A stretch of DNA of 64,000 bases. Origin: Alterisphingorhabdus sp038748365. Its GTDB lineage: Bacteria > Pseudomonadota > Alphaproteobacteria > Sphingomonadales > Sphingomonadaceae. Position 1 is the stretch's first letter, and every line of letters starts with the position of its first letter. Where the stretch lies: NCBI GenBank assembly GCA_038748365.1, contig JBCDIZ010000002.1, positions 300,110-364,109 on the forward strand, read 5' to 3'. The notes under the pieces are model-generated. The model made no database searches. It saw only the letters and a list, made by a program, of their open reading frames with translations, and was not told the origin of the DNA. Shown one piece after another: positions 43,594-52,236 of this stretch. The position numbers were made by a program, and so were the translations under genes.

Positions 43594-43695
43594 AGAGATT
43601 CCCTTTTAGTACTGCATTGCGCAGCACATCATCGTCATAAAGATAAACCCTTTTCATTAGCAACAGTTGCAATAGACGCTTGCCAATTGCTAGAA

Positions 43696-43711
43696 CTGAA
43701 CATATGTTCAG
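43696..43711. promoter_or_regulatory. Operator of the cluster 2 regulon, site 3 (perfect)
   Basis: CTGAACATATGTTCAG is a perfect 16-base palindrome between the divergent TetR (start 43593) and thiolase (start 43802) genes. It is the most symmetric of the five sites and the expected autoregulatory site of the TetR protein. Confidence 0.8.
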
Positions 43712-43801
43712 CATAGTAGCTTTGGATAGCCGCTAATCAAAGCAAAGAACACAACTACAAATACAATCCAGACATATGTTGCAGGCGAGGGAGAAGATGG
43801 A

Positions 43802-45007
43802 ATGAGAGAGGCTGTAATCGTATCAACCGCGCGTACAGGCATGCCAAAAGCGGTCAAAGGAAGCTTTAACAACACACATCCGATCACATTTGGTGGTCAC
43901 GTTCTGGAGCATGCTCTGAAGAAAGCCAGCATCGAACCGGAACGTGTCGCAGATATAGTGTTGGGCTCGGGAATGCCGGAAGGTGCTACCGGTTTCAACA
44001 TTGCACGCAATATTGCCATCAAGGCAGGCTGTCCTGTCACCACAGCCGGTCTGACCGTTAACCGCTATTGTTCTTCAGGCCTGCAAGCCATTGCAGTCGC
44101 TGCAAGCCAGATCGTTCAGGAAGACGAAGAGGTTGTAGTCGGAGGCGGTATCGAATCGATCTCTATGGTCCAGCTTTCGGGCAATATGAATATGACCGGC
44201 GCTACCGAGAGTGAGTTGTTGAGCCGCAAACCCGCCATGTGGATGTCCATGCTAGAGACTGCTGAAATTGTCGCTGATCGCTATGGCATCTCACGTGAGC
44301 GACAGGACGAATATGCACTGCAATCGCAGCAACGCACAGCAGCAGCCCAAGCGGCAGGCAAGTTTGACGATGAAATTGTGCCGCTTGATGTTGTCTGGAA
44401 GAAATTCGACAAAGCCAGCGGTGAAGTACATAACGTACCGGTTACTGTAGATAGCGATGAATGCAACCGGCCAGAAACAACACTGGAATCGCTCGCGGCG
44501 CTACAGCCCGTCTTCAAGGACGGTATGGTGGTAAAGCAGGGGAAATATATAACTGCCGGAAATGCCTCACAACAATCAGATGGTGCGAGCATGTGCGTGA
44601 TGATGGAAGCTGAGGAAGCCAAGCGCCAGAACATCCAACCCTTGGGCGCGTTCCGCGGCCTTGCTGTGGCAGGCTGTGAGCCGGATGAGATGGGCATAGG
44701 ACCTGTCTATGCGGTGCCTAAACTGCTCAAGCGCTTTGGCCTTAAAGTCGATGATATCGGGCTTTGGGAGCTAAACGAGGCCTTTGCCAGCCAATGTCTC
44801 TATTGCCGCGATACGCTGGGCATTGATCCAGATAAGTACAACGTCAATGGAGGTGCTATTTCAATCGGTCATCCTTATGGCATGACTGGATCACGCTCTG
44901 CGGGGCATGCACTGCTCGAAGCGCGCAGACGCAGCGAAAAATACGCTGTCGTGACCATGTGTGTCGGCGCTGGTATGGGCGCTGCAGGTCTGTTTGAGGT
45001 ATATTGA
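43802..45007 (+). CDS. Thiolase (acetyl-CoA C-acyltransferase)
   Basis: 401 residues, the standard size. The acyl-accepting Cys is in VNRYCSSGLQAI near residue 86; NEAFASQ, the catalytic His in NVNGGAISIGHPYGMTG, and the second Cys in MCVGAGMGAAGLF complete the set. It cleaves a 3-ketoacyl-CoA with CoA, or runs in reverse. The hydratases, dehydrogenase and ligase around it favour the degradative direction. The enoyl-CoA hydratase begins one base after its stop. The palindrome at 43696 lies 90 bases upstream. Confidence 0.93.
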   Translation: MREAVIVSTARTGMPKAVKGSFNNTHPITFGGHVLEHALKKASIEPERVADIVLGSGMPEGATGFNIARNIAIKAGCPVTTAGLTVNRYCSSGLQAIAVAASQIVQEDEEVVVGGGIESISMVQLSGNMNMTGATESELLSRKPAMWMSMLETAEIVADRYGISRERQDEYALQSQQRTAAAQAAGKFDDEIVPLDVVWKKFDKASGEVHNVPVTVDSDECNRPETTLESLAALQPVFKDGMVVKQGKYITAGNASQQSDGASMCVMMEAEEAKRQNIQPLGAFRGLAVAGCEPDEMGIGPVYAVPKLLKRFGLKVDDIGLWELNEAFASQCLYCRDTLGIDPDKYNVNGGAISIGHPYGMTGSRSAGHALLEARRRSEKYAVVTMCVGAGMGAAGLFEVY

Positions 45008-45008
45008 T

Positions 45009-45818
45009 ATGAGCGAATATAAGCGGCTGCGCGTAACCGAAGACAAGGGCGTGATTACTGTCTCGCTCGCACGCGAAGATGCACGTAATGCGCTGGATCG
45101 CACGCTGATACGCGAACTCACTGAAGTGGCACGGCGCTATCGCAGCGCCCCCAATGTGCATGCTGTGATCCTGCGCGGGACGAACAAATTCTTTTCTGCC
45201 GGTGCCGATCTGGGCGGAGTGGGTGAAGATGGCGACGCAGGGTCGGCAGAAGCGCCCACTCTTCTCGAAATGCGCGAAGCTGTGCTTGCCGGGCCTGATA
45301 TGTGCAAGGCTTGGGAAGAAATGGAACCTGTCACAATAGCGGCGATTGAAGGCTATTGTGTTGGCGGCGCGACAGCACTTGTGATGTGCTGTGATTTTCG
45401 CATTCTTGGCAAAGGCGCGATGTTGCGGCTCCCCGAAGTACCGCTTGGTATCAATATGAGCTGGCATACATTGCCGCGCCTCGTCACTATTGCAGGGCCG
45501 TCACGCGCGAAACGCTTCACTATGTTTGGCGAAGCGACCCCAGCCGACAGGCTACTCGAATGGGGTATGGCGGATGAAATTGTAGCCAATGGCGAGGCTA
45601 CAAACGAAGCCGGAAAATGGGCCCGCAAAATTACCAAATTACCACCCATACCGGTACGCATGACCAAAGAGGCAATCAATGCGGCCGCTAATGCCAATCA
45701 TCGCGCATCGACTTTTATGGATCGCGATCAATATCTGCTGACCTTCATGACAGAAGATTTCAAAGAAGGCGTTCAAGCCTTCTTTGAAAAACGTGAGCCT
45801 CAGTTCAAAGGCAAATAG
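45009..45818 (+). CDS. Enoyl-CoA hydratase/isomerase (crotonase family)
   Basis: 269 residues from ATG 45009; the frame is open 16 codons into the thiolase but that has no ribosome-site support, while GAGG precedes 45009. Crotonase motifs: oxyanion-hole residues in FFSAGADLGGVG and AIEGYCVGGATAL, then RLPEVPLGINMSW. A Glu that often completes the hydratase pair at the second motif is not obvious (the usual 'GGGxE' reads VGGATAL), so hydratase, isomerase or C-C lyase activity cannot be separated. Cotranscribed with the thiolase. Followed by a convergent terminator at 45837. Confidence 0.88.
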   Translation: MSEYKRLRVTEDKGVITVSLAREDARNALDRTLIRELTEVARRYRSAPNVHAVILRGTNKFFSAGADLGGVGEDGDAGSAEAPTLLEMREAVLAGPDMCKAWEEMEPVTIAAIEGYCVGGATALVMCCDFRILGKGAMLRLPEVPLGINMSWHTLPRLVTIAGPSRAKRFTMFGEATPADRLLEWGMADEIVANGEATNEAGKWARKITKLPPIPVRMTKEAINAAANANHRASTFMDRDQYLLTFMTEDFKEGVQAFFEKREPQFKGK

Positions 45819-45836
45819 CAGCGCATAACAGGATAG

Positions 45837-45862
45837 TTCATGACCGTTCAGTCGGTCATGAA
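45837..45862. terminator. Hairpin between convergent genes
   Basis: Perfect 10-base arms TTCATGACCG / CGGTCATGAA with a TTCAGT loop, between the crotonase gene and the convergent FAD oxidoreductase, overlapping the stop of the latter. There is no long T-run, so termination strength is uncertain. Confidence 0.5.
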
Positions 45863-47239
45863 TGTAGCCAGCTTTGCTTCCATCAGCATAAGCAATTGAG
45901 TGCGTGCAGCAAAGAATTCCTGTTGCGTATTTTTGTCATCGGGTAATGCCGCGCCCAGTTTCCAGACCCAGTTAAGACGAGAGCCAAGTAGCCATTCGCG
46001 CAATTTCACATCATCGCCCCATAGCCGTTCACTACGGCAAAATTCCTTGGTCACTCTAATCCAGTCAAGGTCCGTATCAGGATGCGGTATCGGAGCGCAG
46101 ATTTCGTTCTTCTTGCTCTCATCATCATAGGCGGTCTCAACATGCGCAATGAATGCAGCGCTGAAAACCTGCTGACAAGCCCGCACCGATTGAAGCGTAA
46201 CAAGCGAGCCATCGAACACCGGTTTTGAAGGCCTTTTTTCCAGACCATCGGCTGTACAATCAATGTGCAGTATATTGTCGCTTGTGGCTATGGTGCCTTC
46301 ATCGAGAACGATCTGATGATCGCCTATCTCCTTTACCCGCCCCATACGGACAATCTCGGTAATGGACTGTAAAGCGGCAAGCTCTTTCTCCGACACTGTA
46401 GCACAGCGATACATTGTGGGTTTTACGGCTGGATCAATGCGCAGCAAATTCCCGTATTTCTCAAGCAGCTCAAAAAGCTCGGATGTACTCCCCGCCTCAT
46501 TCACTGCGTTGAATTGCGATGTCATATATTGCGTAGACATCTCGGCAAATTGTGGGCCAGGTTGGGAATAGGCGCGATTTATTAGCCAAGAATCACGCGG
46601 CATGATCCAGCGGATTCGGTTTGCATCCACGCCATGCGAGAGCAACCATAGACAGGTGTCGATAGCCGTTTTGCCAGCACCAACAACCGTATAGCTTTCA
46701 TATCCTTTACGTAAATGGGCTAGCTTGTCGGGGGACACACAATCAACCGCCTCGCTTACCTGAAATGGCGGCTCACGCATCGCCGGTACGGTAACATTCT
46801 GATAGGTTGAATCGACAGTCTTATGCTTGACAAGCGCCTCATATTTCTCGCCCGAAACAATAGAAGAAAACTTCCCGTCAGCGTGATATTCACACATTGG
46901 AAAATAGGAAAAGCGGCCGGTTGGTATGAGCTGCTGATGGAGCAACCGGTCATAATAGGAGAGGATCTCCCCGGTTGAGGCGAGTTCCAGCATGCCTTCA
47001 TTCCAACCTTGTGTATCGATCTGGTCATCACCCAGCGCACGCGATTCTACACCATAACCTGAGGAAGGTTGATGCAGTCGCACAAAGGGATAGGCCATAT
47101 TCCAATGCCCGCCTGGCTGATGATAGCGATCAACCACAGCGACGCTTGCATCAGTTTGGGAAATGATGACATCGGCAAACGCGAACGCCATCGCTCCGCC
47201 GCCAATGATAAGATAATCTGTTTCGATTGAACTGGCCAT
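45848..47239 (-). CDS. FAD/NAD(P)-binding oxidoreductase
   Basis: 463 residues. N-terminal FAD-binding GGGAMA near residue 13 with the strand YLIIG, then VAVVDRYHQPGGHWN; the second nucleotide-binding motif is VVGAGKTAIDTC near residue 190. The arrangement resembles flavin-containing monooxygenases and related pyridine-nucleotide oxidoreductases, but no Baeyer-Villiger fingerprint (FxGxxxHxxxWP) is present. It is divergent from the MaoC gene across two operator copies (47275 and 47374) and thus part of the same regulon. A hydroxylation or dehydrogenation step on the substrate is plausible; the reaction is unknown. Confidence 0.8.
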   Translation of the reverse strand: MASSIETDYLIIGGGAMAFAFADVIISQTDASVAVVDRYHQPGGHWNMAYPFVRLHQPSSGYGVESRALGDDQIDTQGWNEGMLELASTGEILSYYDRLLHQQLIPTGRFSYFPMCEYHADGKFSSIVSGEKYEALVKHKTVDSTYQNVTVPAMREPPFQVSEAVDCVSPDKLAHLRKGYESYTVVGAGKTAIDTCLWLLSHGVDANRIRWIMPRDSWLINRAYSQPGPQFAEMSTQYMTSQFNAVNEAGSTSELFELLEKYGNLLRIDPAVKPTMYRCATVSEKELAALQSITEIVRMGRVKEIGDHQIVLDEGTIATSDNILHIDCTADGLEKRPSKPVFDGSLVTLQSVRACQQVFSAAFIAHVETAYDDESKKNEICAPIPHPDTDLDWIRVTKEFCRSERLWGDDVKLREWLLGSRLNWVWKLGAALPDDKNTQQEFFAARTQLLMLMEAKLATFMTD

Positions 47240-47274
47240 CCGTGCTTTCCTCTCTATCTGTCTCCGATACTATT

Positions 47275-47292
47275 ACTGAACAAATGTTCAAT
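47275..47292. promoter_or_regulatory. Operator of the cluster 2 regulon, site 4
   Basis: ACTGAACAAATGTTCAAT: TGAAC/GTTCA arms are perfect, with one outer mismatch. It is 36 bases upstream of the FAD oxidoreductase ATG (minus strand), suited to control that promoter. Confidence 0.72.
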
Positions 47293-47373
47293 GTCGATAG
47301 GTTATTGAGAGTCTCACTGCTTGATAGCGTTGAAGCTCTGCACCTCACTATCGCTTTACAGCCCTTGCATAAG

Positions 47374-47391
47374 ACTGAACATTTGTTCAAT
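47374..47391. promoter_or_regulatory. Operator of the cluster 2 regulon, site 5
   Basis: ACTGAACATTTGTTCAAT: same arms as site 4, 23 bases upstream of the MaoC GTG start and 99 bases from site 4. Two sites in one divergent promoter suggest separate control of each direction. Confidence 0.72.
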
Positions 47392-47413
47392 ATAGCCGTA
47401 ATAGGAGAATCAT

Positions 47414-47872
47414 GTGCTGTTCTACACGCGCGAAACCATCAAAGAGGTCATAGGTACTGAGGTCGGTGTGTCTGACTGGGTTCAGATCACCCAGGATATG
47501 GTCGACAGGTTTGCCAAGCTGACCGGTGATCCGGTGGAAATCCATACCAATGTAGAAATGGCAAAACAGACGCCTTTTGGCGGGACTATTGCGCATGGTT
47601 TGCTGACATTGAGCATGATTGGCGGTTTCTGCACTGCCGCCCCTGTAGTGATGCAAGGGATCACCATGGGCATGAATTACGGGTTCAACAAAGTGCGCTT
47701 CATAGCCCCAGTAAAGACCGGTAGTCGCCTGCGTGGCCGCTTTATTTTGCAGAATATGGAAGAAACCAAGCCCGGCCAATGGCTGTCTGTCATGGACGTA
47801 ACCATAGAGATTGAAGGTGAGGATAAGCCTGCTGCCATTGCTGAATGGCTCAGCATGCAGACTGTTGCTTAG
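47414..47872 (+). CDS. MaoC-like (R)-enoyl-CoA hydratase
   Basis: 152 residues starting at GTG 47414 with AGGAG seven bases upstream; the overlapping ATG at 47412 is out of frame. Hot-dog fold hydratase motif: FAKLTGDPVEIHTN followed by PFGGTIAHGLLTLSM, giving the catalytic Asp/His pair of the MaoC hydratase class. It adds water to trans-2-enoyl-CoA to give the (R)-3-hydroxy form. The next gene encodes a dehydrogenase similar to the (R)-3-hydroxyacyl-CoA dehydrogenase part of MFE2. The two together would make an MFE2-type pair as separate proteins. Confidence 0.88.
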   Translation: MLFYTRETIKEVIGTEVGVSDWVQITQDMVDRFAKLTGDPVEIHTNVEMAKQTPFGGTIAHGLLTLSMIGGFCTAAPVVMQGITMGMNYGFNKVRFIAPVKTGSRLRGRFILQNMEETKPGQWLSVMDVTIEIEGEDKPAAIAEWLSMQTVA

Positions 47873-47909
47873 ATTTGATAATAACATATTGAAAAAGGAA
47901 AGAACTCCC

Positions 47910-48830
47910 ATGACAATTCGTTTCGATGATCGTGTTGTGATCGTAACTGGTGCCGGCAATGGTCTGGGCCGTTCACATGCTCTGCAATTCGCCGAGCGCG
48001 GTGCAAAAGTTGTGGTGAACGATTTTGGCGGCGCTGCTGATGGGACGGGCGGTTCATCAGAACCTGCTGAGAAAGTTGTCGCAGAAATTGCAGCTGCTGG
48101 CGGTGAAGCCTTGGCGCATGGGGCCGATGTGACCAATGTCGCTCAGGTCGATGATATGATTGCCAAAGCCATAGAGAAATGGGGCAGGATCGACATTTTG
48201 GTAAACAATGCCGGCATTTTGCGCGATGCGAGTTTTCAAAAGACATCACCAGAGGATTTTGAGGCTGTTGTGCGAGTGCATCTGCTCGGTTCGGCAATTT
48301 GCGCGCATGCAGTCTGGCCGCATATGAAAGAGGCTGGTTTTGGCCGTATCATCCTCACCGCTTCCACATCGGGTGTTTACGGCAATTTCGGCCAATCCGG
48401 CTATGGCGCGGCGAAGACAGCCATGATCGGCCTCATGAATGTCCTCACAATTGAAGGCGCGAAATATGGCATTCATGTAAATACGCTTATTCCCGGAGCC
48501 GCGACGCGGATGACAGAGGATCTGTTACCGCCCGCCATTCGCGAGGTCATGCAGCCCTCTGCTGTTTCTCCCTTGGTGCTGTTCATGGCGAGCGATGACG
48601 GCCCGTCACGCGCTATCCTTGCGGCCGGGTCCGGCGGCTATGCCCGCACCTATATCCTCGAAACCGAAGGAATTTACCTTCCTCCCGAAGAGCAGACACC
48701 CGATGCAATTGCAGCGCGTTTCGATGAACTGTCCGATAAGTCGACCCTGCATGAATATGAAGATGGCTCGGGCGAATTCATGAAGTTTGTTGGCAAGGCA
48801 GCGGCACATCTCGGGGTCAAACTGGGCTAA
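47910..48830 (+). CDS. SDR, MFE2/HSD17B4-type 3-hydroxyacyl-CoA dehydrogenase-like
   Basis: 306 residues from ATG 47910 with AAGGAAAG upstream; the same frame runs back into MaoC. TGAGNGLG at about residues 14-21 (the 'GxGxGLGR' typical of MFE2 dehydrogenase units), NNAGILRD, catalytic Ser in TASTSGVYG and YGAAK. The segment VVVNDFGGAADGTGGSSEPAE matches the characteristic insert of these enzymes. A C-terminal extension of about 60 residues past the SDR core also fits. It oxidises (R)-3-hydroxyacyl-CoA with NAD. It lies between MaoC and the transporter in a tight operon (37 and 6 bases apart). Confidence 0.88.
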   Translation: MTIRFDDRVVIVTGAGNGLGRSHALQFAERGAKVVVNDFGGAADGTGGSSEPAEKVVAEIAAAGGEALAHGADVTNVAQVDDMIAKAIEKWGRIDILVNNAGILRDASFQKTSPEDFEAVVRVHLLGSAICAHAVWPHMKEAGFGRIILTASTSGVYGNFGQSGYGAAKTAMIGLMNVLTIEGAKYGIHVNTLIPGAATRMTEDLLPPAIREVMQPSAVSPLVLFMASDDGPSRAILAAGSGGYARTYILETEGIYLPPEEQTPDAIAARFDELSDKSTLHEYEDGSGEFMKFVGKAAAHLGVKLG

Positions 48831-48836
48831 CGACAG

Positions 48837-50288
48837 ATGGACGGAGCAGATCCCGCTGTACCAGATGCAACCACCAGTCAAACAAGGGTGAGCCAGCCAA
48901 CCCGGCTTGCTTATGGCATTGGCTCGCTCGCCTATGCCACCAAGGACAATGCATTTAACTATTTCCTGCTGTTTTTCTACAGTCAGGTACTTGGCGTTCC
49001 GGCCAGTCTGGCAGGCTTGGTCTTGTCCATCGCTTTGGCGCTCGATGCCATTTCCGACCCAATGGTGGGTCTGTGGTCAGACAAGCTGCATTCTCGCTGG
49101 GGCAGACGTCATCCCTTTATGTATGTATCGGCATTGCCTGTTGCGGTCAGCTTCTACTTGATTTTCAATCCACCACTCGACTGGAATGAAGAGCAGCTAT
49201 TGTGGTATTTGGCCGCCATGACCATAGCGGTCAGGCTAAGCATTACATTTTATGAAGTCCCCAGTATCGCGCTCGTATCCGAACTGACGCAGGACTATGA
49301 TGAGCGCACAATATTGCTCAGCTATCGCTATTTCTTTGCATGGTTTGGTGGGCTTGCAACAATCGTATTCGTCTATCAGATACTGCTTCAACCCAATGAC
49401 AAGGTTGCCAATGGGTATTTCAACATTGATGGCTATGGCAGTTTTGGCCTGATCGGCTCCCTGATCATTTTCACGACGATCCTTATTTCGGCCATGGGTA
49501 CACATCATTGTATTCCCAGCCTGTCGCAACCGCCGGAAAAACATCCGTTCAGTATAAGACGATCATTTGGCGAATTGCGCGAAACCCTCTCCAATCCTTC
49601 ATTTATCGCGGTCGTCATAGCTATTCTGGTTTTTGGCCTGGGGGTCTCGCTGGCCAGCGCACTTTCAATCTATTTCAACAATTTTTTCTGGTCACTTACA
49701 CCGACACAGACCGGGCTAATTACCGCGGGCGGGCTAATCGCCGCCCCGATCGGTTCTCTTGCAGCTCCCAAAGTTGGGAAACGCTTTGGCAAGAAACCGG
49801 CAGCTTTGTGGATCACAGGGGCCGTCTGTGTCATCACCCCTCTGCCTATAATCCTGCGCCTGCTAGGGTTGTTTCCCGAAAATGGTGATCCCCTGCTTTT
49901 CCCTCTACTCACAGGCATTATTGTATTCGACTTGGCGCTTATCATTACTTCCCAGATACTCATTGTATCTATGATTGCCGACATCCCTGAGGACAGTGAG
50001 ATAAGGACCGGACGACGCTCCGAAGGGACATTCTTCGCGATACAGGCCTTCGCACGCAAATGCATATCCGGCATTGGCGTGTTGCTGGCCGGGGCTATTC
50101 TGGATTTCGTCAACTTCCCAACCGATGGCGTGACACAAGTTACTGAGGATATGCTCAATCATCTCGCGCTGATCTATATCCCGGTTCTGTTGGGAGTATA
50201 TATTTTCGGACTAACCGCTTTGTCCTTCTACCGCATCAACCGGGAGCAGCACGCTGCCAACCTCAAACGACTGAAAACCGCCAGTTAG
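48837..50288 (+). CDS. MFS transporter, glycoside-pentoside-hexuronide (GPH) type
   Basis: 483 residues with about twelve hydrophobic segments. DAISDPMVGLWSDK and WGRRHPF are the family marks, and the first 120 residues align by eye with the transporter at 5107 (AFNxFLLFFYxQV, SALP). Located six bases after the SDR stop, last gene of the MaoC-SDR-MFS operon. Inner-membrane import of the cluster substrate, after passage through the receptor at 40699, is the likely role. Substrate unknown; family membership does not mean a sugar. Confidence 0.88.
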   Translation: MDGADPAVPDATTSQTRVSQPTRLAYGIGSLAYATKDNAFNYFLLFFYSQVLGVPASLAGLVLSIALALDAISDPMVGLWSDKLHSRWGRRHPFMYVSALPVAVSFYLIFNPPLDWNEEQLLWYLAAMTIAVRLSITFYEVPSIALVSELTQDYDERTILLSYRYFFAWFGGLATIVFVYQILLQPNDKVANGYFNIDGYGSFGLIGSLIIFTTILISAMGTHHCIPSLSQPPEKHPFSIRRSFGELRETLSNPSFIAVVIAILVFGLGVSLASALSIYFNNFFWSLTPTQTGLITAGGLIAAPIGSLAAPKVGKRFGKKPAALWITGAVCVITPLPIILRLLGLFPENGDPLLFPLLTGIIVFDLALIITSQILIVSMIADIPEDSEIRTGRRSEGTFFAIQAFARKCISGIGVLLAGAILDFVNFPTDGVTQVTEDMLNHLALIYIPVLLGVYIFGLTALSFYRINREQHAANLKRLKTAS

Positions 50289-50301
50289 GCAATGACAACG
50301 G

Positions 50302-50592
50302 GCGCAGAGCATTCGATCCTATATCGAAAGCCAAGATCTCAATGTCGCGGAAGTTGACGATTTTGTAGGGCATGGCGAAGTTTCTGTGACCCGTTAATTC
50401 CAGGAGGCCTTGGGCACTAGCATGCTAAAGTTCGTTCGCTCTCAAAGTTTGCAGCGCGCCCATGCTGCACTCACATCTGGTTCGATGACAATTCAACGCG
50501 GCTAATCTCGCTGGCTACACTCACCCACAAACTTCGAGACCGCCTTTAAACGCGAATTCGGCTATGCACCGTCAACAATACCCAATTGGTGA
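50302..50592 (+). pseudogene. Degraded AraC-family regulator (C-terminal DNA-binding part)
   Basis: No intact gene lies here, but conceptual translation shows an AraC-type DNA-binding domain. It has SIRSYIESQDLNVAEVD, VSVTR, then an in-frame TAA where a Leu would stand. It continues FQEALGTSMLKFVRSQSLQR and AHAALTSGSM, then shifts frame to AANLAGYTHP and again to NFETAFKREFGYAPS, ending at a TGA at 50592. At least one nonsense change and two frame shifts break it, and the N-terminal domain is missing. It is not a copy of the AraC gene at 52237. It may once have regulated the neighbouring genes. Confidence 0.7.
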
Positions 50593-50613
50593 TACTGAAT
50601 GTTCATTCTCGGC

Positions 50614-52203
50614 TTAGCGCCCATCATCGAGCACAGTTCTAATCCAATTCGCAGTCTCGACCGCAATCCGTGGATCATAGGTTGCCAGAGCATTTGATGC
50701 GGTCCATCTGCCAAAACGCGCTGCCTGAATGTATTTCTTAAAGGAGCCTTCCGGTCGTGAAAATCCGTGCTCTGCGCCTTCCAGAATACGCATCGAGGCG
50801 CGCCCGCGTCCTTTTGTATTAACCAGTGAGACGAGATTTCTAGCATCCTTATCCGAGATGACATGAATGTCGTAGCTGCCATGAAGTGCCAATACGTCAC
50901 CTGCATAGTTTCTCCACGCGGCCTCGATATCAAAGCTATTCAGGGTTCGCAGAAATGTGAAATCGCGCCCCAAAATGCTCTGGCCGCGTGTCAGCAAAAT
51001 CTCTTTTTCAATCGCCTTGGGGTGTGCAGCGGCAATCTCGGACCATGGCTTTTGCGTTGTCATGACATCACGAAAAAACGGAATGCCGATAGAGGCATTT
51101 TCTCGCGCTAATCGCTGACTACGGCCAAGCACGATGGGTTGCTCATTGAAAACATCAAGCTGATATTTAAACCAGCGCCGTGAGGGCGCGCCATAGGTGA
51201 TGATCCCGCGTGGCTTATGCTCTTCTGCCAGTGCAGGAGCTGTGACCCCGCCAAGTGAATGACCGAAGAAAAATATCTGATCAGTGTCTACAAAAGGCTG
51301 CTGTTTAAGCCAGTCCGCTCCCTTGGAAAATGCTGCGACCTCTTCATCAAATGTGATCTGCTCGCACGGTGTTTGGGACAGGCTGTCGCCAAGGCCCTGC
51401 TTCTCCTGACGAACGACAACAAAGGCCTCACGGGCCAAATCCTCGACAAAGCGGCGGATCGGATTGTCGTCTTCTCCTCCAAAGTCAATTGATGCGCAGC
51501 TGAAACCCTGAAGGTAGAAGACGGTCGGGAGAGGCTCTTGCGTGTCCGGACGATAGGTGATGATGCGCGAGCGTCCGCCGTCTATCTCGACGCTATCATA
51601 CGATACGATGAGGCCCTTGGCCGTTTCAACTGTCCGGGGCCGAAGCGTCGTCTCTATCGATCGTGGTTCTCCTGAGCGCAGGATAGAGAAGCGCACATCT
51701 CGACCCGCTCTTCTGGACTGTGCGATGGTGATCAATTCCGGCATCGAGGATACCGTTTCCTGATCGACCATCAGCAGGATATCATCCACTTTCAGTCCCG
51801 CTCTGCCCGCAGTGGCGTCGGGGTCGACGAAGGTCAGTCGAAGCCCGTCACCCGAGGCCGCAGGTTCACCAGAAAGTCCAAGATAGACGCGGCGTGCGAG
51901 CGGATCGGTTTCACCCTCATTGGCCCCGAAGTCAGGTGTATCGAGCTGCGTAAGCGTCTTGGCCACAGCAGAAATGTCGTCCGCGTGGAAGTTGTCCATG
52001 GCCTGGTAATATGATGTCGGCTGATGCGAGCTGCTTGGCGTGCTCGACGCTGTCGCTGGCGTGCCGAGCCCCATGCTCGCGATAAACAGCGCAAACGTTG
52101 TCACAAAGCTGATGGAGCGAAGCAAGACACGCTTGTTCAGAGCATAGAACAGATCCACCTCTACTTTACTGGGCAATCGATAAAAAATGGCGGGCCTCCA
52201 CAC
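50614..52203 (-). CDS. PDZ domain fused to an alpha/beta hydrolase, exported
   Basis: 529 residues. A hydrophobic segment at about residues 30-50 (SISFVTTFALFIASMGLG then TPATAS) looks like a signal peptide, so a start nearer ATG/TTG codons at residues 20-25 may be the real one. A PDZ-like domain follows (YLGLSGEPA, DPDATAGRAGLKVDDILLMV, VRFSILRSGEPRSIETTLRP). The alpha/beta hydrolase domain has FYLQGFSCASID (oxyanion), GHSLGG (nucleophile Ser), ALHGSYDIHV (acid) and EGAEHGFS (His). Periplasmic hydrolase or peptidase activity is possible. AraC gene 33 bases upstream on the same strand. Confidence 0.8.
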   Translation of the reverse strand: MWRPAIFYRLPSKVEVDLFYALNKRVLLRSISFVTTFALFIASMGLGTPATASSTPSSSHQPTSYYQAMDNFHADDISAVAKTLTQLDTPDFGANEGETDPLARRVYLGLSGEPAASGDGLRLTFVDPDATAGRAGLKVDDILLMVDQETVSSMPELITIAQSRRAGRDVRFSILRSGEPRSIETTLRPRTVETAKGLIVSYDSVEIDGGRSRIITYRPDTQEPLPTVFYLQGFSCASIDFGGEDDNPIRRFVEDLAREAFVVVRQEKQGLGDSLSQTPCEQITFDEEVAAFSKGADWLKQQPFVDTDQIFFFGHSLGGVTAPALAEEHKPRGIITYGAPSRRWFKYQLDVFNEQPIVLGRSQRLARENASIGIPFFRDVMTTQKPWSEIAAAHPKAIEKEILLTRGQSILGRDFTFLRTLNSFDIEAAWRNYAGDVLALHGSYDIHVISDKDARNLVSLVNTKGRGRASMRILEGAEHGFSRPEGSFKKYIQAARFGRWTASNALATYDPRIAVETANWIRTVLDDGR

Positions 52204-52236
52204 TCACACGGGCCTCCATACTATCCGAGGTTGCGT

